In this document: piece by piece, positions 49,592 through 61,800 of the stretch
How the letters are laid out: the number at the start of each line of letters is the position of its first letter
How positions within the stretch are numbered: the first letter of the stretch is position 1
From: Plantago major
Lineage: Eukaryota; Streptophyta; Magnoliopsida; Lamiales; Plantaginaceae
Length of the DNA: 64,000 nt
Assembly: GCA_026545765.1 (NCBI GenBank)
Contig: JAIFAC010000278.1
Location: 62,001-126,000 of the forward strand
Reading direction: 5' to 3'
Program-made: the position numbers and the translations under genes
The notes under the pieces: generated by a model
What the model was told of the DNA's origin: nothing
The model's input: the letters and a program-made list of their open reading frames with translations, nothing else
Databases searched by the model: none

Positions 49592-52299
49592 CTCTCAAGT
49601 AGAGTTATTCGTTTTTTGTTCATCCCTCTCCAAAGTGTCTTGTTTTATCTCTCAAGTAGAGTTGTTGGTTTGTTGTTTATTCAACTCCTTTTGTGTTTTG
49701 TTTAACTCTCAAGTAGAGTTCTTTGTTTGTTATTTTATTACTCCTCTTGTGTGTTGTTTAAATCTCAAATTGACTTCTCCGTTTGTAATTATCTCACTTC
49801 TTTATTGTTTTGTTTAACTCTAGACTAGAATTTTACATTTGTTGTTTAACCCACTCATTATGTGTGTGGTTTAACACTCAGTAAGTTCTTCATTTGTTAT
49901 ACTCTTACTCCTTATGTGCATTGTTTAAATCTCGAATAGACTTCTTGATTAGACATTATCCCACTCCTTTAGTGTGTTCTTTAACACTCAAGTAGAGTTA
50001 TTAATTTTTTGTTCATCCCTCTCCAAAGTGTCTTGTTTTTATCTCTCAAGTAGAGTTGTTGGTTTGTTGTTTATTCAACTCCTTTTGTGTTTTGTTTATC
50101 TCTCAAGTAGAGTTCTTAGTTAGTTATTTTCTTACTCCTCTTGTGTGTTGTTTAAATCTCAAATTGACTTCTCCGTTTGTAATTATCTCACTTCTTTATT
50201 GTTTTGTTTAACTCTAGACTAGAATTTTACATTTGTTGTTTAACCCACTCATTATGTGTGGTTTAACACTCAGTAAGTTCTTCGTTTGTTATACTCTTAC
50301 TCCTTTTGTGCATTGTTTAAATCTGGAATAGACTTCTTCATTCGACATTATCCCCTCCTTTAGTGTGTTGTTTAACTCTCAAGTAGAGTTATTAGTTTGT
50401 TGTTCATCCCTCTCCAAAGTGTCTTGTTTTATCTCTCAAGTAGAGTTATTGGTTTGTTGTTTATTCAACTCCTTTTGTGTTTTGTTTAACTCTCAAGTAG
50501 AGTTCTTATTCGTTATTTTATTACTCCTCTTGTGTGTTGTTTAAATCTCAAATTGACTTCTCCGTTTGTAATTATCTCACTTCTTTATTGTTTTGTTTAA
50601 CTCTAGACTAGAATTTTACATTTGTTGTTTAACCCACTCATTATGTGTGTGGTTTAACACTCAAGTAAGTTCTTAGTTTGTTATACTCTTACTCCTTATG
50701 TGCATTGTTTAAATCTCGAATAGACTTCTTCATTAGACATTATCCCCTCCTTTAGTGTGTTGTTTAACTCTCAAGTAGAGTTATTCGTTTGTTGTTCATC
50801 CCTCTCCAAAGTGTGTTGTTTTTATCTCTCAAGTAGAGTTGTTGGTTTGTTGTTTATTCAACTCCTTTTGTGTTTTGTTTAACTCTCAAGTAGAGTTCTT
50901 CGTTCGTTATTTTATTACTCCTCTTGTGTGTTGTTTAAATCTCAAATTGACTTCTCCGTTTGTAATTATCTCACTTCTTTATTGTTTTGTTTAACTCTAG
51001 ACTAGAATTTTACATTTGTTGTTTAACCCACTCATTATGTGTGGTTTAACACTCAGTAGAGTGCTTCGTTTGTTATACTCTTACTCCTTCTGTGCATTGT
51101 TTAAATCTCGAATAGACTTCGTCATTCGACATTATCCCACTCCTTTAGTGTGTTGTTTAACTCTCAAGTAGAGTTATTCATTTGTTGTTCATCCCTCTCC
51201 AAAGTGTCTTGTTTTTATCTCTCAAGTAGAGTTGTTGGTTTGTTGTTTATTCAACTCCTTTTGTGTTTTGTTTAACTCTAAAGTAGAGTTCTTCGTTTGT
51301 TATTTTATAACTCCTCTTGTGTGTTGTTTAAATCTCAAATTGACTTCTCCGTTTGTAATTATCTCACTTCTTTATTGTTTTGTTTAACTCTAGACTAGAA
51401 TTTTACATTTGTTGTTTAACCCACTCATTATGTGTGTGGTTTAACACTCAAGTAGAGTTCTTCGTTTGTTATACTCTTACTCCTTATGTGCAATGTTTAA
51501 ATCTCGAATAGACTTCTTCATTCGACATTATCCCACTCCTTTAGTGTGTTGTTTAACTCTCAAGTAGAGTTTCGTTTGTTGTTCATCCCTCTCCAAAGTG
51601 TGTTGTTTTTATCTCTCAAGTAGAGTTGTTGGTTTGTTGTTTATTCAACTCCTTTTGTGTTTTGTTTAACTCTCAAGTAGAGTTCTTCGTTATATTTTAT
51701 TACTCCTCTTGTGTGTCGTTTAAATCTCAAATTGACTTCTCCGTTTGTAATTATCTCACTTCTTTATTGTTTTGTTTAACTCTAGACTAGAATTTTACAT
51801 TTGTTGTTTAACCCACTCATTATGTGTGTGGTTTAACACTCAGTAAGTTCTTCGTTTGTTATACTCTTACTCCTTATTGCATTGTTTAAATCTCGAATAG
51901 ACTTCTTCATTCGACATTATCCCACTCCTTTAGTGTGTTGTTTAACTCTCAAGTAGAGTTATTCGTTTGTTGTTCATCCCTCTCCAAAGTGTGTTGTTTT
52001 TATCTCTCAAGTAGAGTTGTTGGTTTGTTGTTTATTCAACTCCTTTTGTGTTTTGTTTAACTCTCAAGTAGAGTTCTACGTTCGTTATTTTATTACTCCT
52101 CTTGTGTGTTGTTTAAATCTCAAATTGACTTCGCCGTTTGTAATTATCTCACTTCTTTATTGTTTTGTTTAACTCTGACTAGAATTTTACATTTGTTGTT
52201 TAACCCACTCATTATGTGTGTGGTATAACACTCAAGTAAGTTCTTGGTTTGTTATTCTCTTACTCCTTATGTGCATTGATTAAATCTCGAATAGACTTC

Positions 52300-52860
52300 T
52301 ACATTCGACATTATCACACTCAATTAGTGATTTGTTTAACCCTCAATTAGAGTTATTAGTTTGTTATTCATCCATCTCCAAAGTGTCTTGTTTTTATCTC
52401 TCAAGTAGAGTTGTTGGTTTGTTGTTTATTCAACTCCTTTTGTGTTTTGTTTAACTCTCAAGTAGAGTTCTTCGTTCGTTATTTTATTACTCCTCTTGTG
52501 TGTTGTTTAAATCTCAAATTGACTTCTCCGTTTGTAATTATCTCACTTCTTTATTGTTTTGTTTAACTCTAGACTAGAATTTTACATTTGCTGTTTAACC
52601 CACTCATTATGTGTGTGGTTTAACACTCAAGTAGAGTTCTTCGTTTGTTATACTCTTACTCCTTATGTGCATTGTTTAAATCTCGAATAGACTTCTTCAT
52701 TCGACATTATCCCACTCCTTTAGTGTGTTGTTTAACTCTCAAGTAGAGTTTAGTTTGTTTTTAAAAACTCTCCAAAGTGTCTTGTTTATATCGCTCAAAT
52801 AGAGTTGTTCGTTTGTTGTTTATTCAATTCCTTTTGTGTTTTGTTTCTTCGTTCGTTATT
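52300..52860 (+). repeat. Rearranged patch in the right array
   Basis: G and A near 52,310-52,380 carry several changes (CACACTCAATTAGTGATTTG, then ACCCTCAATTAGAG). The next A, near 52,750-52,780, reads TTTGTTTTTAAAAACTCTCC. The following B has ATCGCTCAAATAGAGTTGTTC and then loses 17 bp at the B/C joint (TTTTGTTT joined to CTTCGTTCG at about 52,846). The flanking units are normal. Clustering of changes suggests an unhomogenised island. Confidence 0.7.
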
Positions 52861-55800
52861 TTATTACTCCTCTTGTGTGTTGTTTAAATCTCAAATTGAC
52901 TTCACCGTTTGTCATTATCTCACTTCTTTAGTGTTTTGTTGAACTCTAGACTAGAATTTACATTTGTTGTTTAACCCACTCATTATGTGTGTGGTTTAAC
53001 ACTCAAGTAGAGTTCTTCGTTTGTTATACTCTTACTCCTTCTGTGCATTGTTTAAATCTCGAATAGACTTCTTCATTCGACATTATCCCACTCCTTTTGT
53101 GTGTTGTTTAACTCTCAAGTAGAGTTATTCATTTGTTGTTCATCCCTCTCCAAAGTGTCATGTTTTTATCTCTCAAGTAGAGTTGTTGGTTTGTTGTTTA
53201 TTCAACTCCTTTTGTGTTTTCTTTAACTCTCAAGTAGAGTTCTTCGTTCGTTATTTTATTACTCCTCTTGTGTGTTTTTTAAATCTCAAATTGACTTCTC
53301 CGTTTGTAATTATCTCACTTCTTTATTGTTTTGTTTAACTCTAGACTAGAATTTTACATTTGCTGTTTAAGCCACTCATTATGTGTGTGGTTTAACACTC
53401 AAGTAGAGTTCTTCGTTTGTTATACTCTTACTCCTTATGTGCATTGTTTAAATGTCTAATAGACTTCTTCGTTTGACATTATTCCACTCCTTTAGTGAGT
53501 TGTTTAACTCTCAAGTAGAGTTATTCGTTTGTTGTTCATCCCTCTCCAAAGTGTCTTGTTTTTATCTCTCAAGTAGAGTTGTTGGTTTGTTGTTTATTCA
53601 ACTCCATTTGTGTTTTGTTTAACTCTCAAGTAGAGTTCTTCGTTTTTTATTACTCCTCTTGTGTGTTGTTTAAATCTAAAATTGACTTCTCCGTTTGTAA
53701 TTATCTCACTTCTTTATTGTTTTGTTTAACTCTAGACTAGAATTTTACATTTGCTGTTTAACCCACTCATTATGTGTGTGGTTTAACACTCAAGTAAGTT
53801 CTTCGTTTGTTATACTCTTACTCCTTGTGCATTGTTTAAATCTAATAGACTTCTTCATTCGACATTATCCCACTCCTTTAGTGTTGTTTAACTCTCAAGT
53901 AGAGTTATTAGTTTGTTGTTCATCCCTCTCCAAAGTGTCTTGTTTTTATCTCTCAAGTAGAGTTGTTGGTTTGTTGTTTATTCAACTCCTTTTGTGTTTT
54001 GTTTAACTCTCAAGTAGAGTTCTTCGTTCTTTATTTTATTACTCCTCTTGTGTGTTGTTTAAATCTCAAATTGACTCCTCCGTTTGTAATTATCTCACTT
54101 CTTTATTGTTTTGTTTAACTCTAGACTAGAATTTTACATTTGTTGTTTAACCCACTCATTATGTGTGTCGTTTAACACTCAGTAAGTTCTTCGTTTGTTA
54201 TACTCTTACTCCTTATTGCATTGTTTAAATCTCGAATAGACTTCTTCATTGACATTATCCCACTCCTTTAGTGTGTTGTTTAACTCTCAGTAGAGTTATT
54301 AGTTTGTTGTTCATCCCTCTCCAAAGTGTCTTGTTTTTATCTCAAGTAGAGTTGTTGGTTTGTTGTTTATTCAACTCCTTTTGTGTTTTGTTTAACTCTC
54401 AAGTAGAGTTCTTCGTTCGTTATTTTATTACTCCTCTTGTGTGTTGTTTAAATCTCAAATTGACTTCTCCGTTTGTAATTATCTCACTTCTTTATTGTTT
54501 TGTTTAACTCTAGACTAGAATTTTACATTTGTTGTTTAACCCACTCATTATGTGTGTGGTTTAACACTCAGTAAGTTCTTCGTTTGTTATACTCTTACTC
54601 CTTATGTGCATTGTTTAAATCTCGAATAGACTTCTTCATTCGACATTATCCCACTCCTTTAGTGAGTTGTTTAACTCTCAAGTAGAGTTATTCGTTTGTT
54701 GTTCATCCCTCTCCAAAGTGTCTTGTTTTTATCTCTCAAGTAGAGTTGTTGGTTTGTTGTTTATTCAACTCCTTTTGTGTTTTGTTTAACTCTCAAGTAG
54801 AGTTCTTCGTGAGGTTATTTTATTACTCCTCTTGTGTGTTGTTTAAATCTCAAATTGACTTCTCCGTTTGTAATTATCTCACTTCTTTATTGCTTTGTTT
54901 AACTCTAGACTAGAATTTTACATTTGTTGTTTAACCCACTCATTATGTGTGTGGTTTAACAGTCAAGTAGAGTTCTTCGTTTGTTATACTCTTACTCCTT
55001 CTGTGCATTGTTTAAATCTCGAATAGACTTCTTCATTCGACATTATCCCACTCCTTTAGTGTGTTTTTTAACTCTCAAGTAGAGTTATTCGTTTGTTGTT
55101 CATCCCTCTCCAAAGTGTGTTGTTTTTATCTCTCAAGTAGAGTTGTTGGTTTGTTGTTTATTCAACTCCTTTTGTGTTTTGTTTAACTCTCAAGTAGAGT
55201 TCTTCGTTCGTTATTTTATTACTCCTCTTGCGTGTTGTTTAAATCTCAAATTGACTTCACCGTTTGTAATTATCTCACTTCTTTATTGTTCTGTTTAACT
55301 CTAGACTAGAATTTTACATTTGTTGTTTAACCCACTCATTATGTGTGTGGTTTAACACTCAAGTAGAGTTCTTCGTTTGTTATACTCTTACTCCTTATGT
55401 GCATTGTTTAAATCTCGAATAGACTTCTTCATTCGACATTATCCCACTCCTTTAGTTTGTTGTTTAACTCTCAAGTAGAGTTTTTAGTTTGTTGTTCATC
55501 TCTCTCCAAAGTGTGTTGTTTTATCTCTCAAGTAGAGTTGTTGGTTTGTTGTTTATTCAACTCCTTTTGTGTTTTGTTTAACTCTCAAGTAGAGTTCTTC
55601 GTTCGTTATTTTATTAGTCCTCTTGTGTGTTGTTTAAATCTCAAATTGACTTCTCCATTTGTAATTATCTCACTGCTTTATTGTTTTGTTTAACTCTAGA
55701 CTAGAATTTTACATTTGTTGTTTAACCCACTCATTATGTGTGAGATTTAACACTCAAGTAGAGTTTTTCGTTTGTTATACTCTTACTATTTCTATGCATT

Positions 55801-58800
55801 GTTTAAATCTCGAATAGACTTCTTCGTTGGACATTATCCACTCCTTTAGTGTGTTGTTTAACTCTCAAGTAGAGTTATTCGTTTGTTGTTCATCCCTCTC
55901 CAATTTGTCTTTTTTTTTCTCTCAAGTAGAGTTGTTGGTTTGTTGTTTATTCAACTGCTTTTGTGTTTTGTTTAACTCTCAACTAGAGTTCTTCGTTCGT
56001 TATTTTATTAGTCCTCTTGTGTGTTGTTTAAATCTCAAATTGACTTCTCCATTTGTAATTATCTCACTTCTTTATTGTTTTGTTTAACTCTAGACTAGAA
56101 TTTTACATTTGTTGTTTAACCCACTCATTATGTGTGTGGTTTAACACTCAAGTGGAGTTCTTCGTTTGTTATACTCTTACTCCTTTTGTGCATTGTTTAA
56201 ATCTCGAATAGGCTTCTTCGTTTGACATTATCCCTCCTTTAGTGTGTTGTTTAACTCTCAAGTAGAGTTATTAGTTTGTTGTTCATCCCTCTCCAAAGTG
56301 TCTTGTTTTATCTCTCAAGTAGAGTTGTTGGTTTGTTGTTTATTCAACTCCTTTTGTGTTTTGTTTAACTCTCAAGTAGAGTTCTTCGTTCGTTATTTTA
56401 TTACTCCTCTTGTGTGTTGTTTAAATCTCAAATTGACTTCTCCGTTTGTAATTATCTCACTTCTTTATTGTTTTGTTTAACTCTAGACTAGAATTTTGCA
56501 TTTGTTGTTTAACCCACTCATTATGAGTGTGGTTTAACACTCAAGTAGAGTACTTCGTTTGTTATACTCTTACTCCTTCTGTGCATTGTTTAGATCTCTA
56601 ATAGACTTCTTCGTTTGACATTATCCCACTCCTTTAGTGTGTTGATTAACTCTCAAGTAGAGTTATTCGTTTGTTGTTCATCCCTCTCCAAAGTGTCTTG
56701 TTTTATCTCTCAGGTAGAGTTGTTGGTTTGTTGTTTATTCAACTCCTTTTGTGTTTTGTTTAACTCTCAAGTAGAGTTCTTACGTTAGTTATTTTATTAC
56801 TCCTCTTGTGTGTTGTTTAAATCTCAAATTGACTTCTCGTTTGTAATTATCTCACTTCTTTATTGTTTTGTTTAACTCTAGACTAGAATTTTACATTTGT
56901 TGTTTAACCCACTCATTATGTGTGGTTTAACACTCAGTAAAGTTCTTCGTTTATTATACTCTTACTCCTTATGTGCAATGTTTAAATCTCGAATAGACTT
57001 CTTCATTGACATTATCCCCTCCTTTAGTGTGTTGTTTAACTCTCAAGTAGAGTTATTAGTTTGTTGTTCATCCCTCTCCAAAGTGTCTTGTTTTTATCTC
57101 AAGTAGAGTTGTTGGTTTGTTGTTTATTCAACTCCTTTTGTGTTTTGTTTAACTCTCAAGTAGAGTTCTTCGTTCGTTATTTTATTACTCCTCTTGTGTG
57201 TTGTTTAAATCTCAAATTGACTTCTCCGTTTGTAATTATCTCACTTCTTTATTGTTTTGTTTAACTCTAGACTAGAATTTTACATTTGTTGTTTAACCCA
57301 CTCATTATGTGTGTGGTTTAACACTCAAGTAAGTTCTTCATTTGTTATACTCTTACACCTTCTGTGCAATGTTTAAATCTCGAATAGACTTCTTCATTGA
57401 CATTATCCCACTCCTTTAGTGTTGTTTAACTCTCAAGTAGAGTTATTAGTTTGTTGTTCATCCCTCTCCAAAGTGTGTTGTTTTATCTCTCAAGTAGAGT
57501 TGTTGGTTTGCTGTTTATTCAACTCCTTTTGTGTTTTGTTTAACTCTTAAGTAGAGTTCTTCGTTATTTTATAACTCCTCTTGTGTGTTGTTTAAATCTC
57601 AAATTGACTTCTCCGTTTGTAATTATCTCACTTCTTTATTGTTTTGTTTAACTCTAGACTAGAATTTTACATTTGTTGTTTAACCCACTCATTATGTGTG
57701 TGGTTTAACACTCAAGTAAGTTCTTAGTTTGTTATACTCTTACTCCTTATGTGCATTGTTTAAATCTCGAATAGACTTCTTCATTGACATTATCCCACTC
57801 CTTTAGTGTGTTGTTTAACTCTCAGTAGAGTTATTGGTTTGTTGTTCATCCCTCTCCAAAGTGTCTTGTTTTTATCTCTCAAGTAGAGTTGTTGGTTTGT
57901 TGTTTATTCAACTCCTTTTGTGTTTTGTTTAACTCTCAAGTAGAGTTCTTTGTTCGTTATTTTATTACTCCTCTTGTGTGTTGTTTAAATCTCAAATTGA
58001 CTTCTCCGTTTGTAATTATCTCACTTCTTTATTGTTTTGTTTAACTCTAGACTAGAATTTTACATTTGTTGTTTAACCCACTCATTATGTGTGGTTTAAC
58101 ACTCAGTAAGTTCTTCGTTTGTTATACTCTTACTCATACATGCATTGTTTAAATCTCGAATAGACTTCTTCATTCGACATTATCCCACTCCTTTAGTGTG
58201 TTGTTTAACTCTCAAGTAGAGTTATTCGTTTGTTGTTCATCCCTCTCCAAAGTGTGTTGTTTTTATCTCTCAAGTAGAGTTGTTGGTTTGTTGTTTATTC
58301 AACTCCTTTTGTGTTTTGTTTAACTCTCAAGTAGAGTTCTTTGTTCGTTATTTTATTACTCCTCTTGTGTGTTGTTTAAATCTCAAATTGACTTCTCCGT
58401 TTGTAATTATCTCACTTCTTTATTGTTTTGTTTAACTCTAGACTAGAATTTTACATTTGTTGTTTAACCCACTCATTATGTGTGTGGTTTAACACTCAAG
58501 TAGAGTTCTTCGTTTGTTATACTCTTACTCCTTATGTGCATGGTTTAATTCTCGAATAGACTTCTTCGTTAGACATTATCCCACTCCTTTAGTGAGTTGT
58601 TTAACTCTCAAGTAGAGTTATTCGTTTGTTGTTCATCCCTCTCCAAAGTGTGTTGTTTTTATCTCTCAAATAGAGTTGTTCGTTTGTTGTTTATTCAATT
58701 CCTTTTGTGTTTTGCGTAACTCTCAAGTACAGTTTTTCGTTCGTTATTTTATTACTCCACTTGTGTGTTGTTTAAATCTCAAATTGACTTCACCGTTTGT

Positions 58801-61800
58801 AATTATCTCACTTCTTTATTGTTTGTTTAACTCTAGACTAGAATTTTACATTTGTTGTTTAACCCACTCATTATCTGTGGTTTAACACTCAGTAAGTTCT
58901 TAGTTTGTTATACTCTTACTCCTTATGTGCATTGTTTAAATCTCGAATAGACTTCTTCATTGACATTATCCCCTCCTTTAGTGTGTTGTTTAACTCTCAA
59001 GTAGAGTTATTAGTTTGTTGTTCATCCCTCTCCAAAGTGTCTTGTTTTTATCTCTCAAGTAGAGTTGTTGGTTTGTTGTTTATTCAACTCCTTTTGTGTT
59101 TTGTTTAACTCTCAAGTAGAGTTCTTCGTTCGTTATTTTATTACTCCTCTTGTGTGTTGTTTAAATCTCAAATTGACTTCACCGTTTGTAATTATCTCAC
59201 TTCTTTATTGTTTTGTTTAACTCTAGACTAGAATTTTACATTTGTTGTTTAACCCACTCATTATGTGTGTTGTTTAACACTCAAGTTGAGTTCTTCGTTT
59301 GTTATACTCTTACTCCTTCTGTGCATTGTTTAAATCTCGAATAGACTTCTTCATTCGACATTATCCCACTCCTTTTGTGTGTTGTTTAACTCTCAAGTAG
59401 AGTTATTCATTTGTTGTTCATCCCTCTCCAAAGTGTCTTGTTTTTATCTCTCAAGTAGAGTTGTTGGTTTGTTGTTTATTCAACTCCTTTTGTGTTTTGT
59501 TTAACTCTCAAGTAGAGTTCTTCGTTTGTTATTTTATAACTCCTCTTGTGTGTTGTTTAAATCTCAAATTGACTTCGCCGTTTGTAATTATCTCACTTCT
59601 TTATTGTTTTGTAACTCTAGACTAGAATTTTACATTTGTTGTTTAACCCACTCATTATGTGTGTCGTTTAACACTCAAGTAAAGTTCTTCGTTTGTTATA
59701 CTCTTACTCCTTATGTGCAATGTTTAAATCTCGAATAGACTTCTTCATACGACATTATCCCACTCCTTTAGTGTGTTGTTTAACTCTCAAGTAGAGTTAT
59801 TCGTTTGTTGTTCATCCCTCTCCAAAGTGTGTTGTTTTTATCTCTCAAGTAGAGTTGTTGGTTTGTTGTTTATTCAACTCCTTTTGTGTTTTGTTTAACT
59901 CTCAAGTAGAGTTCTTCGTTCGTTATTTTATTACTCCTCTTGTGTGTTGTTTAAATCTCAAATTGACTTCACCGTTTGTAATTATCTCACTTCTTTATTG
60001 TTTTGTTGAACTCTAGACTAGAATTTACATTTGTTGTTTAACCCACTCATTATGTGTGTCGTTTAACACTCAAGTAGAGTTCTTCGTTTATTATACTCTT
60101 ACTCCTTATGTGCAATGTTTAAATCTCGAATAGACTTCTTCATTCGACATTATCCCACTCCTTTAGTGTGTTGTTTAACTCTCAAGTAGAGTTATTCGTT
60201 TGTTGTTCATCCCTCTCCAAAGTGTCTTGTTTTTATCTCTCAAGTAGAGTTGTTGGTTTGTTGTTTATTCAACTCCTTTTGTGTTTTGTTTAACTCTCAA
60301 GTAGAGTTCTTTGTTCGTTATTTTATTACTCCTCTTGTGTGTTGTTTAAATCTCAAATTGACTTCTCCGTTTGTAATTATCTCACTTCTTTATTGTTTTG
60401 TTTAACTCTAGACTAGAATTTTACATTTGTTGTTTAACCCACTCATTATGTGTGGTTTAACTTTTCAGTAAGTTCTTCGTTTGTTATACTCTTACTCATA
60501 CATGCATTGTTTAAATCTCGAATAGACTTCTTCATTCGACATTATCCCCTCCTTTTGTGTGTTGTTTAACTCTCAGTAGAGTTATTAGTTTGTTGTTCAT
60601 CCCTCTCCAAAGTGTCTTGTTTTTATCTCTCAAGTAGAGTTGTTGGTTTGTTGTTTATTCAACTCCTTTTGTGTTTTGTTTAACTCTCAAGTAGAGTTCT
60701 TCGTTCGTTATTTTATTACTCCTCTTGTGTGTTGTTTAAATCTCAAATTGACTTCGCCGTTTGTAATTATCTCACTTCTTTATTGTTTTGTTTAACTCTA
60801 GACTAGAATTTTACATTTGTTGTTTAACCCACTCATTATGTGTGTGGTTTAACACTCAGTAAGTTCTTCGTTTGTTATACTCTTACTCCTTCTGTGCATT
60901 GTTTAAATCTCGAATAGACTTCTTCATTCGACATTATCCCACTCCTTTAGTGTGTTGTTTAACTCTCAAGTAGAGTTATTCGTTTGTTGTTCATCCCTCT
61001 CCAAAGTGTGTTGTTTTTATCTCTCAAGTAGAGTTGTTGGTTTGTTGTTTATTCAACTCCTTTTGTGTTTTGTTTAACTCTCAAGTAGAGTTCTTAGTTC
61101 GTTATTTTATTACTCCTCTTGTGTGTTGTTTAAATCTCAAATTGACTTCTCAGTTTGTAATTATCTCACTTCTTTATTGCTTTGTTTAACTCTAGACTAG
61201 AATTTTACATTTGTTGTTTAACCCACTCATTATGTGTGTGTTTAACACTCAGTAAGTTCTTCGTTTGTTATACTCTTACTCCTTATGTGCATTGTTTAAA
61301 TCTCGAATAGACTTCTTCATTGACATTATCCCTCCTTTAGTGTGTTGTTTAACTCTCAGTAGAGTTATTAGTTTGTTGTTCATCCCTCTCCAAAGTGTGT
61401 TGTTTTATCTCTCAAGTAGAGTTCTTGGTTTGTTGTTTATTCAACTCCTTTTGTGTTTTGTTTAACTCTCAAGTAGAGTTCTTCGTTAGTTATTTTATTA
61501 CTCCTCTTGTGTGTTGTTTAAATCTCAAATTGACTTCTCCGTTTGTAATTATCTCACTTCTTTATTGTTTTGTTGAACTCTAGACTAGAATTTTACATTT
61601 GTTGTTTAACCACTCATTATGTGTGTGGTTTAACACTCAGTAAGTTCTTAGTTTGTTATACTCTTACTCCTTATGTGCATTGTTTAAATCTCGAATAGAC
61701 TTCTTCATTGACATTATCCCACTCCTTTAGTGTGTTGTTTAACTCTCAAGTAGAGTTATTAGTTTGTTGTTCATCCCTCTCCAAAGTGTCTTGTTTTATC

